Positions 1-7,118 of a DNA stretch of 21,051 bases are shown here, piece by piece (position 1 is the first letter of the stretch; every line of letters starts with the position of its first letter). Under the pieces are notes generated by a model. That model saw only the letters and a program-made list of their open reading frames with translations, made no database searches and was not told the DNA's origin. The translations under genes were made by a program, and so were the position numbers. The DNA comes from CAADGY01 sp035714225 (lineage in GTDB: Bacteria > Acidobacteriota > Terriglobia > Bryobacterales > Bryobacteraceae), in contig DASTMK010000329.1 of NCBI GenBank assembly GCA_035714225.1, positions 1 to 21,051 on the forward strand, in the 5' to 3' direction.

Positions 1-1468
1 CGAAATTCGCGCTCAGGTTCTGAGAAGGACGAATATTGAAGCCGGCGATACCCACGTGCCGGGAGATTTCTCCCTGCTCGCGCGTGGCAATGGGATTCAA
101 CTGAGGAGCACGCGCGGTGGCGTCGCCCCAAACGTAGCGATAACCTCCGCGCAACGTGATCTTACGGGTAACGTCGAAGAACGCGTCGATCTGCGAACGG
201 TTGTAATTGACGTCCAGACGGTCCGTTGCGAAGGCTCGCTCCACCTCTTCCGGTGATGTCGCAAACAGAAAAACATCCGTGAGCGAAATCGAAGAAGCGT
301 TGTGGAACCGGTCCGTCATCCACGACCCGAGAACCCGCAGCCGGTCGAGCGGCCGGATTTCAAGGCTTAGGCTGCCCGATATATGGGGCATGCGCGATTC
401 CGAAGTGACGAATTCCTGCTGGCCCGTGTAGAAACGGCGTGCCGCCAGGATGGTCAGCAACCCGGAGGCACTGGCACCGTAATTCACATCGGTCGTGGGC
501 TGGCTGAACAGAAACTGGCCGTACAGGTTTGCCCAGGACACCGGACTGGCGGTGACCAGCCCCTTGCTGTAGATACTGCTTCCGCGCACGCCGTAGGCCT
601 GTTCGAGCCCGTCGATAAACAGTTGCTCGCCGAAAAGCGGCGTGGTCCGGTTGCCCAAGTTCCGCTGATCCGTAAAGACCCTCTGGTCGTCTTTAAAGGT
701 GAGCCCGCCCTGCTCCAGCGTCACATGCCACCGGTTCATCTCGAACCGGACACCGCCGCGGTAGTTGTTCGTTTCATCCCGCAGGCGAGTGGGAACCGGA
801 TACTCGTTGCTATCCGTCTGAAAGGGTGTGATGCCGGAGCCATCGCCGGAATTGCGCGTGAATGCTACGTAAGGAACGATTCTTGCGCCGGGGAATAGCT
901 CGAGTTCGGTGTCGATCGTGCGGCGGCGCGTGTCGAAAGCGCGCTGCGAAATCAATCCGCCCTGGCCCGCCAGCGGGTTGGCGAAGGACGGCAGAAAATT
1001 GAAATAGTCGATATTGCGGTAATCAAAGGAAAGCTGGTATGCGCGTTGCTTCCGGGCAAATATGCGCGCGGTTGTATACGGCTCGCCGCCCCAGTTATTG
1101 GCGAAAATATCAAGCCGGTCCAGCAGCCGCGAAGATGCCGGTTGGAGCGTCAGGTCCAGGCCGAACAGCTTGGGACCTTCGCCAAGATCGATCACGCTGC
1201 GGTACGTATTGAAATTGCCGCCGATATCGCTCACCCACCGGTAACCGAAATCGAGAGTTCCGGTAATCCATCGCTCCGTTTCAGGTGCCGGAGATTCGGC
1301 TGCCGCTTCGGCCGCAGGTTCAGCGGGTTTCGCTTCCGCTTCCGTTTCAGCGGGCTTGGCTTCGGTTGTCGGCTCGGCGGGTTTGGCCTCCTGCGCCGGC
1401 TCCGCCGCCGGAGCCTGGGCATACACGGCCAGCGGCAGCAGCAATAGGAGAGGAAGTAGGTGTCTCAT
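1..1468 (-). CDS. MtrB/PioB-like outer-membrane beta-barrel of a porin-cytochrome complex (partial, runs off left edge)
   Basis: I translated the minus strand by hand from the ATG at 1468; the frame stays open to position 1, giving 489 residues with the C-terminus missing. The N-terminus is a signal peptide (MRHLLPLLLLLPLAVYAQA), followed by an Ala/Pro/Glu/Lys linker to about residue 65. After that come alternating aromatic and polar strands typical of an outer-membrane barrel (for example the segment near GTLDFGYRWVSD). The start overlaps the stop of the decaheme cytochrome gene by four bases (ATGA), so the two are probably translationally coupled. In MtrCAB systems this barrel sheathes MtrA and joins it to the surface cytochrome. 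The identification rests on barrel character plus position, not on a diagnostic motif. The cysteine pair described near the N-terminus of Shewanella MtrB is absent; no cysteine occurs in the visible part. Confidence 0.75.
   Translation of the reverse strand, partial: MRHLLPLLLLLPLAVYAQAPAAEPAQEAKPAEPTTEAKPAETEAEAKPAEPAAEAAAESPAPETERWITGTLDFGYRWVSDIGGNFNTYRSVIDLGEGPKLFGLDLTLQPASSRLLDRLDIFANNWGGEPYTTARIFARKQRAYQLSFDYRNIDYFNFLPSFANPLAGQGGLISQRAFDTRRRTIDTELELFPGARIVPYVAFTRNSGDGSGITPFQTDSNEYPVPTRLRDETNNYRGGVRFEMNRWHVTLEQGGLTFKDDQRVFTDQRNLGNRTTPLFGEQLFIDGLEQAYGVRGSSIYSKGLVTASPVSWANLYGQFLFSQPTTDVNYGASASGLLTILAARRFYTGQQEFVTSESRMPHISGSLSLEIRPLDRLRVLGSWMTDRFHNASSISLTDVFLFATSPEEVERAFATDRLDVNYNRSQIDAFFDVTRKITLRGGYRYVWGDATARAPQLNPIATREQGEISRHVGIAGFNIRPSQNLSANF
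1310..1390 (-). repeat. Three 27-bp tandem repeats encoding EAKPAE-type nonapeptides
   Basis: Residues 27-53 of the MtrB-like protein are three consecutive nine-residue units, EAKPAEPTT, EAKPAETEA and EAKPAEPAA, followed by a decayed fourth (EAAAE). At DNA level the units are 27 bp and differ mainly at third positions. They form a charged, Pro-rich tether between the signal peptide and the barrel. The antisense reading gives an artificial Arg/Phe/Gly-rich frame that is not a gene. Confidence 0.8.
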
Positions 1469-2505
1469 CGCAGGAGCGCCCGATTTACATGCGAGCCATG
1501 TATCTTCATGTGACACACCGTGCAGTTGCGAAACCTGGGACTGCGCAGGTCATGGAATGCCGGTGGAGTTCCGCCGAGCGTTCCCGGCTGGTTCGCCGCG
1601 ACCGGCATCGCGATATTGGAATGACACTCCAGGCACTGGAACCGTACTTCGTGCCGGGTTAACATGCGCGGATTGGCAGACCCGTGCGGTTCGTGGCACG
1701 TACTGCAACCTTCCAAACGTACCGGCGGATGTTCGAATGCGAAGGGCCCGCGCTTGTCGCTATGGCACTTCATACAGCCCGGCTCGTTGGCAGAGACCGT
1801 GCGAACCGAACTCGGCAGGAAGCTGCCGTGCGGATTATGGCAGTCCACGCAGGACATGGCGCCTTGGGGCAGCCTGTGTGCATGCGGACGCTGGAATTGC
1901 GCCCAAACCGATGTGTGGCAACTGGAGCACTGCTGGTTTATGGCGTCCACTTTGCGCGGAACCATTCCACTCGTGGTGGTCTGATGAACCGGATGGCAGC
2001 CTACACAACTCACCTGGTTCCTGGCATGCCCGCCGTGTATCCGGCCGGCTTGCGTCGGCTGGTTTAAATGGCACTTCAGACAGTTCTGGTCGGCCTTGGC
2101 CGGATGTAGTTTGCCCGGATTAATAATATCGTCCGCCGAAGCGGATTCGGCATGTTTCGACCCGGGCCCGTGGCAGGATTCGCAGGACTTCCCTTCCCAG
2201 CCCCGCTTGGAGTCTTTCTCGACGGCGGCATGGGGGTTCTTCTGAAATGCCTTAAAAATGTCCTCGTGACAAGCCTGGCAGGTTTCCGAGCCGATGTAAG
2301 TGGCTGGTTCGGGTGGAGTTTGAGCTTGTTCTGTAGTTTGAGCCTGTTCCTGCGCCGGCTGCTGCTCAGGCTGGGCCTGGCCCCGGAGACCCGGCAGCGC
2401 CAATAGACACCCGGCCAGGGTGATCCCCGCAGCGGAGAGGCCCGCCGTCAAGCGGGCCTTCCGTCTTCGCAGAGAAAGAGCATGATGCGCGTTTGCGAAT
2501 CTCAT
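1465..2505 (-). CDS. DmsE/MtrA-family decaheme c-type cytochrome
   Basis: The protein has 346 residues, close to the size of Shewanella MtrA. It contains exactly ten CXXCH heme-binding motifs, starting at residues 76, 108, 142, 167, 193, 219, 244, 267, 291 and 328, spread evenly along the chain as in MtrA, DmsE and PioA. The stretch EHPPVRLEGCSTCHEPHGS is characteristic of this family. The known role of the family is a linear heme wire threaded through an outer-membrane barrel, passing electrons between periplasm and cell surface. The N-terminus is basic (LRRRKAR) then hydrophobic. It contains LAGC at 30-33, which resembles a lipobox, but the hydrophobic stretch continues past it to a possible signal peptidase I site near residue 44. 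A Gln/Pro-rich linker with two EQAQT copies (53-57, 59-63) precedes the first heme. It lies 28 nt after the mtrC-like gene and overlaps the barrel gene by 4 nt. No clear Shine-Dalgarno sequence precedes it. Confidence 0.92.
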   Translation of the reverse strand: MRFANAHHALSLRRRKARLTAGLSAAGITLAGCLLALPGLRGQAQPEQQPAQEQAQTTEQAQTPPEPATYIGSETCQACHEDIFKAFQKNPHAAVEKDSKRGWEGKSCESCHGPGSKHAESASADDIINPGKLHPAKADQNCLKCHLNQPTQAGRIHGGHARNQVSCVGCHPVHQTTTSGMVPRKVDAINQQCSSCHTSVWAQFQRPHAHRLPQGAMSCVDCHNPHGSFLPSSVRTVSANEPGCMKCHSDKRGPFAFEHPPVRLEGCSTCHEPHGSANPRMLTRHEVRFQCLECHSNIAMPVAANQPGTLGGTPPAFHDLRSPRFRNCTVCHMKIHGSHVNRALLR

Positions 2506-2533
2506 GGTCTGTCAGGCGCAACCGCTGGCGCCA

Positions 2534-4588
2534 TCACTGGGAAGCGTGTACCTTGTTCACCGAAAAGTCGGAGTTACGTCCGTGACACGCGGCACAGCTT
2601 TCGCCGAGCCTGGTGGTATTCGCCAAAGCGTGAGACGCCGCGGCGATACTTTGGTGACATGACGTGCAAGCCGCGGTGGCCGGCGGAGCCGGATTAATGA
2701 GACCCCGCGGGTTGTTCACATCGGCATTGGTCAGCGGCAGCGGCAGCGATTGTGAATCATTGACATGGCACATGTTGCAATCCGACAGCGGAGCCGGATA
2801 GGTCACTTCGCTGTAGTTGTGAGGCGTACCGCCACGTCCGTACACGACGAATTCACTGCCGAACTGTCCGTGCAGTTCCCTGCCGCCGTGAATTTTGTGG
2901 ATCATCGTCGCCATATTGATGCTTTCCGGCGGGTTTTGCCCGGCAGGCCGGACCGAAACATCGGTCTCTTTCGGATTGTGGCAGACCACGCAATACTGCA
3001 CGTTGTCCACTCTGTTTTCACCGTGAAGGGCGAGCCGGACGTGACACTCATTGCACTTCTGAATGGAGACGATTTCCCGGCGCGGCTGTACCTGGGAACC
3101 GTCCACCGCGAAATAGTGCATCACGTTTGGCGCCCCGTACTGCACGGACATCTGTTTCTGTGTGCCCTCCAGGAGAGTTTCCACGCGCCGGCCCTCTATG
3201 CCAATTGCCCACGTCCCTGTAGCGTTCTCGGGGATCGCGGTGCTGAAGGTCCAGAATAACCTTCCGCCGCTCCCCTGCGCCGTGATGGCATCTTCCTGGA
3301 TGAAGCCATTTTCGAAGGCTGTGTAATCGGTTGTCGGCCCGGTCAGCGTTAGCGCGAGCCGTCCCATCCTGGAAAGCTCGACCGGATTGCCGTTCTTGTC
3401 TTTGACCGCAAACGTCACCGTCGGCTTCTTGCCGGCCTGGCCATCGGCCACATCCAGAATTTCGAATTGCAGGCCCGAAAGCATATTAGAGCGCTGTGGA
3501 ACGGTGTGCGCGCCCCGGATGGAGGCGTCGAATTCCAGTTCGCCCTGCGGCACGTGGCAATTCGAGCACTGATTGTCGGAAATTTGCGGCAGGTTGACGT
3601 GCCCCGCGCCGGTGGCGAAATTCACGTCCGTATGGCAGGCGCCGCAAGCCGCGCGCGTCGGTTGCGTGAGCCAGGCATCCTTTTGAACCGCCGGCGAATC
3701 CTCTTCGTGGCAGACGGAGCAGTTCCGCAGATCGGTCGGGAACGTAACTTCCGAATAATCATGGGACGCATTGGCGTTGCCAACGATGACGTAGTCCCGG
3801 GCGGCGTGAATCTTGTGGATCATCACCGGCATGTCCACGGTATTGTCGGTGTCCGGGTCGATCGTCTGCGGCGTGTGGCACAGGTTGCACATCGGCACGC
3901 TGATCCGGCCCGTCGACCCGTGGAAAGCCATCCGGGAGTGGCAATCGTTACAGCTTTCGGTGCGGATGATGTCGCGGACCTTCGTCACCGGCGAACCGTC
4001 GGGTACGAAATCCAGAACGTCATCATCCAGGTTCGTGCCGAGCTCGAATTCGGTAAGATTGCGGTTCGCGTAGATGCCGATTGCGTGCGTCGTCGTGCGG
4101 TCGATGGAGGCGGGCGCGCGGGTTCCGAATGTATAGACGTATTCGCCCTCCGCCACTTTTTGCCAGCTACCGCCGGTATCGCCTGAAGCCTGAATCGCCG
4201 ACCGGCCCGTAATGGTGCTCCGTTGCGTGCGGGTTGTATAGGCTACGTACTGCCGTTGATCTTTCGGAATATAAGCCGCAATCATACCGGGATTGCCGTT
4301 GCTGATTCGGCCCGGTGTCGTAACTCCATCTTTATCGAGCGGCAAGCCGGCGGGATCGGTGAAGCGAACTCTCGCCTTGATCGTGCCGTCCTGGGCGATT
4401 TCCGCCCCCAGAACCTTCACTACAAGACCGGGGCGAACGAAATTCACCAGCGACGGATCGGCATAGGCCGCCTTTTCTTTTGGGGAATATACCGGTTTTG
4501 GTGCACTGACCAAAGCAACACAGCCGGCAAATACCGCCCCTACCAGGGCGAAGCGCACTCCCCAACCCAATGGGATTCGAAGACGCAT
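2534..4588 (-). CDS. OmcA/MtrC-family decaheme c-type cytochrome (surface terminal reductase/oxidase)
   Basis: The chosen start is the ATG at 4588 (684 aa), because AGGAG stands 11 nt upstream; an in-frame TTG at 4615 is less likely. A hydrophobic signal segment ends in VFAGC (Cys23), a weak lipobox; a signal peptidase I cut near residue 29 is the alternative. Ten CXXCH motifs fall in two groups of five: starting at 213, 234, 290, 315 and 341, and at 512, 533, 604, 641 and 665. Each group is preceded by a heme-free, beta-rich stretch, which is the four-domain plan of MtrC/OmcA. Each pentaheme half carries the family's MIHKIH motif. In this family the protein sits on the cell surface and exchanges electrons with metals, flavins or other acceptors. 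It is the first gene of the operon, followed after 28 nt by the mtrA-like gene, matching the mtrC-mtrA-mtrB order. The direction of electron flow cannot be read from sequence. Confidence 0.92.
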   Translation of the reverse strand: MRLRIPLGWGVRFALVGAVFAGCVALVSAPKPVYSPKEKAAYADPSLVNFVRPGLVVKVLGAEIAQDGTIKARVRFTDPAGLPLDKDGVTTPGRISNGNPGMIAAYIPKDQRQYVAYTTRTQRSTITGRSAIQASGDTGGSWQKVAEGEYVYTFGTRAPASIDRTTTHAIGIYANRNLTEFELGTNLDDDVLDFVPDGSPVTKVRDIIRTESCNDCHSRMAFHGSTGRISVPMCNLCHTPQTIDPDTDNTVDMPVMIHKIHAARDYVIVGNANASHDYSEVTFPTDLRNCSVCHEEDSPAVQKDAWLTQPTRAACGACHTDVNFATGAGHVNLPQISDNQCSNCHVPQGELEFDASIRGAHTVPQRSNMLSGLQFEILDVADGQAGKKPTVTFAVKDKNGNPVELSRMGRLALTLTGPTTDYTAFENGFIQEDAITAQGSGGRLFWTFSTAIPENATGTWAIGIEGRRVETLLEGTQKQMSVQYGAPNVMHYFAVDGSQVQPRREIVSIQKCNECHVRLALHGENRVDNVQYCVVCHNPKETDVSVRPAGQNPPESINMATMIHKIHGGRELHGQFGSEFVVYGRGGTPHNYSEVTYPAPLSDCNMCHVNDSQSLPLPLTNADVNNPRGLINPAPPATAACTSCHQSIAAASHALANTTRLGESCAACHGRNSDFSVNKVHASQ

Positions 4589-4605
4589 AAAATTACACAC
4601 TCCTG
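4578..4605 (-). promoter_or_regulatory. Ribosome binding site and start region of the mtrC-like gene
   Basis: Reading the minus strand, AGCAGGAGTGTGTAATTTT leads into ATGCGTCTTC. The AGGAG core 11 nt upstream of this ATG favours it over the upstream TTG at 4615, which has no comparable site. The signal peptide then begins MRLRIPLGWG, with the positive charges expected at an export-signal N-terminus. Confidence 0.5.
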
Positions 4606-4874
4606 CTTTGCGCAAGCTAAATAAACGCAGCTTCTACAAATGCAACTTCGGCGCAGACCAATGCACGACTGGGTCCATCCTCTGCTCCAGCCTTAAATTA
4701 CTGACAGCAAATGCGATTCCAGCAGGCGGCTGCGCCATAGAAGATATTCTAGTCTGATTTGGGTGAAATGGCTACAAAAAAATGTGTCATATGCCACAAA
4801 GCCCGATCTTGGCCCCCTGCTTGCCCACCCTCCAGGCAAGTGCGGAGTGCCGGGGTTCGAAAGGCACGGTTCTT
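4589..4874. other. Divergent intergenic region between the mtr-like operon and the receiver/pan cluster
   Basis: These 286 nt separate two divergent transcription units and must hold their promoters unless the downstream genes start earlier. On the minus strand a TTGCAT, 16 nt, TATTTA pair lies close to the mtrC-like start, but it matches the consensus poorly. An in-frame ATG at 4782 could extend the receiver-like gene leftward. I see no convincing operator palindrome, RNA gene or terminator. Confidence 0.5.
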
Positions 4875-5384
4875 ATGGACTGGAATACTACGTCAGGAGG
4901 CGCGGCTATAGAGGGGTCTGGCGTTGCGCTGCAACAATTACCGGATCCGTTGCGCGAGGCTGGAAAAAAGTCAGTATTGCTTGTCTCGCCGTTCGATGAG
5001 GACGTTCGCTTCATCCGGGACTGCTTACCGGACGACGCACCTCACCTGGATACCGCGGAGAACTACACTCGGGCCGCCGGACTCCTTCAAGCGAACTCTT
5101 TCTCGGTAGTTTTATCCGAGCGTGACCTCCCGGATGGCGGTTGGCGGGATGTTCTGAACGCAGTGGAGCTCTGCCAAAGCACCCCCCTTCTGATTGTGGC
5201 TTCCCGGCATGCAGACGAACGGCTGTGGGCGGAGGTATTGAACCTGGGCGGCTTCGACGTGCTCATGAAACCGTTCGATTTCATGGAAACGACCCGCGTC
5301 CTTGCCATGGCGTGCCAGCAGTGGGGCTCCGGGAGTTACGGCGCGATGTCGAGAGGGTCGCGAGAACACGGACCCGGTTGGTGA
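4875..5384 (+). CDS. Receiver-like (CheY-fold) single-domain protein with degenerate phosphorylation site
   Basis: From the ATG at 4875 the protein has 169 residues; an in-frame ATG at 4782 would add 31 residues with no recognisable domain. Residues 32-145 follow the receiver pattern: strand 1 KSVLLVS, a third strand and loop VVLSERDLPDG, strand 4 PLLIVAS, and the conserved LMKPFD with Lys132. Several signature residues are missing. The acidic pair after strand 1 is Ser38-Pro39, the phospho-acceptor position before LPDG is Glu82 instead of Asp, and the usual Thr/Ser after strand 4 is shifted. There is no output domain. It probably acts as an unphosphorylated or constitutive pseudo-receiver, with partner unknown. 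It ends 28 nt before the DUF2520 gene on the same strand, so it may lead that operon. Confidence 0.7.
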   Translation: MDWNTTSGGAAIEGSGVALQQLPDPLREAGKKSVLLVSPFDEDVRFIRDCLPDDAPHLDTAENYTRAAGLLQANSFSVVLSERDLPDGGWRDVLNAVELCQSTPLLIVASRHADERLWAEVLNLGGFDVLMKPFDFMETTRVLAMACQQWGSGSYGAMSRGSREHGPGW

Positions 5385-5412
5385 AGCCATCGGGGTGTGA
5401 GAAAATGCCCCG

Positions 5413-6273
5413 TTGAGCAGCAAGACGATAGCCGTTGCGGGCGGGGGGCGCGTGGCATGCGCGCTCGGGCGTTTTTTTCAAAAACGCGGTTATACCGTAA
5501 GTGCCGTCGCCAGCCGCTCCCGCAAACGTGCTTCTGCGGCTGCGGCCTCGATTTCGCCTACAACAACCGCTACCAGATACGCCGATCTGCCGCGGCACGC
5601 AACGCACATTCTCATCGCGGTTTCCGATGTGGCGATTCCGGAGGTCGCGCGGATGCTGGCAGTGCCGGCCATGCGCGGAGGCGTCGCGCTACATACCAGC
5701 GGCACACGCGGCGTGGAGGCGCTACAGCCGCTGTCCGATGCCGGCGCGCATTGCGGTTCGCTTCATCCTCTGCAAACCATTTCCGATCTCGAGCGAAGCG
5801 TTTTGGCGCTTCACGGAGCCGCTTTTGCCATTGACGGCGATGAAACCGCGCTCGCCTGGGCCCTTGAACTCGTTCGTGCGGCGGAGGGCCGGCCGCTGCG
5901 CATTGCCGAAAACGACCGCGCCGCCTATCATGCAGCGGCGGTACTGGCCGGTAACTATCTGATTACCCTGCTGGATAGAGCGGCCGGCGTCTTTGAGAGC
6001 ATTGGGATTCCCCGCGGTCAGGCACTGCTCGCTCTTGCGCCTCTGGCGCGTGCCAGCCTGGAGAACGCGGTGATGGACGGGCCCGAACGCGCCCTCACCG
6101 GCCCCATCTCACGCGGAGACGTAGAAACCGTTCAGGCCCACCTCGCTATCCTGCCGCCGGACGTCCGGGACTTGTACCGGATTTGCGGTCTCGCCACCAT
6201 CGAGGTGGCCAGGCGGCAGGGCCTCTCCGGAGAGGCCGCCGTGGCACTTGAGCGCGTGCTGCGGCAGAATTAA
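5413..6273 (+). CDS. Rossmann-like and DUF2520 domain oxidoreductase; candidate ketopantoate reductase (PanG-type)
   Basis: The protein has 286 residues and starts at TTG. The ATG at 5405 is out of frame and stops after three codons, so TTG 5413 is the best start. The N-terminus has the dinucleotide-binding signature VAGGGRVACALG (Gly10, Gly12, Ala15). A Rossmann half runs to about residue 150 (HILIAVSDVAIPEVA, LHTSGTRG, SLHPLQTISD), followed by a helical DUF2520 half containing YHAAAVLAGNYLITL. The gene sits 5 nt before panB, which is 4 nt overlapped with panC, and no panE/ilvC-like reductase is in the window. As I recall, DUF2520 proteins linked to pan genes include Francisella PanG, a ketopantoate reductase. 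The NADPH-dependent reduction of ketopantoate to pantoate, the step between PanB and PanC, is therefore a reasonable inference but is not shown by sequence. Confidence 0.75.
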   Translation: MSSKTIAVAGGGRVACALGRFFQKRGYTVSAVASRSRKRASAAAASISPTTTATRYADLPRHATHILIAVSDVAIPEVARMLAVPAMRGGVALHTSGTRGVEALQPLSDAGAHCGSLHPLQTISDLERSVLALHGAAFAIDGDETALAWALELVRAAEGRPLRIAENDRAAYHAAAVLAGNYLITLLDRAAGVFESIGIPRGQALLALAPLARASLENAVMDGPERALTGPISRGDVETVQAHLAILPPDVRDLYRICGLATIEVARRQGLSGEAAVALERVLRQN

Positions 6274-6278
6274 TTCAG

Positions 6279-7118
6279 ATGGCCGAAAAACCGATAAAGA
6301 TCCGCGTACCCGAATTGCTGGAGATGAAGAAGCGCGGCGAAAAGATCGCCATGCTGACCGCCTACGATGCCACCATGGCCCGCATACTGGATCGTGCCGG
6401 AGTGGATGTGCTGCTGGTGGGCGACACGCTCGGCATGGTCATCATGGGAGAAAATACCACGCTGCCGGTGACGCTCGACGTCATGGTTCACCATACACGG
6501 GCCGTGGCGAACGGCGCCAGGCGCGCGCTGGTAGTGGCGGACATGCCGTTCCTCTCCTATCAACTTGGTGAAGTGGAAGCGGTCCGGAACGCGGGAAGAC
6601 TCATACAGGAGGGCCGTGCCTCGGCGGTGAAGCTGGAAGGAGGGCTGGTGGTGGCGCCGGTTGTACAGCGCCTGGTGGAGACGGGAATTCCGGTAATGGG
6701 ACATATCGGCCTGATTCCGCAATCCGTTCATATGCTCGGCGGATTCAAACCGGTGGGCGCCCGTCCGGCGGAGGCGGAGCACCTGCTGGAGGAAGCCGCC
6801 GCGCTTCAGGAAGCAGGCGCCTTCTCCGTCGTGCTCGAATGGATGCCGCCGGAGGTGGCGCGCAAGATCACTCAATCCCTGGAGATTCCAACGATCGGCA
6901 TCGGCGCCGGGCCGCACTGCGATGGACAGGTCCTGGTGAACTATGACGCGTTCGGGTTGTTCGAGGAGTTTACGCCGCCGTTTGTGAAGCGATACGCCGA
7001 GCTTGGCGCCGAAATGAGCAAAGCCGCGGAACAGTACATCGCGGATGTCCGCGAGGGCCGGTTCCCCACTGAAGAGCACACGTACCGGGCAGCGGCGGCT
7101 AAAGCAAGACCGAAATGA
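6279..7118 (+). CDS. panB: 3-methyl-2-oxobutanoate hydroxymethyltransferase
   Basis: This cytosolic enzyme of pantothenate (coenzyme A) synthesis transfers a hydroxymethyl group from methylene-tetrahydrofolate to ketoisovalerate, giving ketopantoate. The 279 residues are full family length. Recognisable conserved pieces are LTAYDATMARI, LVGDTLGMV with metal-binding Asp49, VVADMPFLSY with Asp88, VKLEGG with Lys118 and Glu120, GHIGLIPQSV, VVLEWMP with Glu187, and PTIGIGAGPHCDGQ. It begins 5 nt after the DUF2520 gene, and its TGA overlaps the panC ATG, so the three genes form a tight operon. No strong ribosome binding site precedes the ATG, which fits translational coupling. Confidence 0.97.
   Translation: MAEKPIKIRVPELLEMKKRGEKIAMLTAYDATMARILDRAGVDVLLVGDTLGMVIMGENTTLPVTLDVMVHHTRAVANGARRALVVADMPFLSYQLGEVEAVRNAGRLIQEGRASAVKLEGGLVVAPVVQRLVETGIPVMGHIGLIPQSVHMLGGFKPVGARPAEAEHLLEEAAALQEAGAFSVVLEWMPPEVARKITQSLEIPTIGIGAGPHCDGQVLVNYDAFGLFEEFTPPFVKRYAELGAEMSKAAEQYIADVREGRFPTEEHTYRAAAAKARPK

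Noticed and set aside
1046..1447. Plus-strand frame rich in Phe/Arg/Gly, and an Arg/Pro-rich minus frame at 1231-1422
   Set aside because: Both are off-frame readings of the 27-bp EAKPAE repeats in the MtrB-like gene; the real frame is the minus-strand one starting at 1468.
3865..3890. Sigma54-like TGGCAC...TTGCAC string
   Set aside because: The spacing is wrong (3 nt rather than 5) and it is the reverse complement of heme-motif codons (CNLCH); similar GTGGCA strings occur throughout both cytochrome genes for the same reason.
1465..4588. Regularly spaced short repeats that could suggest a CRISPR-like array
   Set aside because: The repeats are CXXCH codons at irregular spacing inside long open frames, without conserved repeat units or spacers.
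4616..4660. TTGCAT-16-TATTTA as a promoter of the mtrC-like gene (minus strand)
   Set aside because: The -10 matches only three of six consensus bases and the -35 is imperfect; it is too weak to list as a site.
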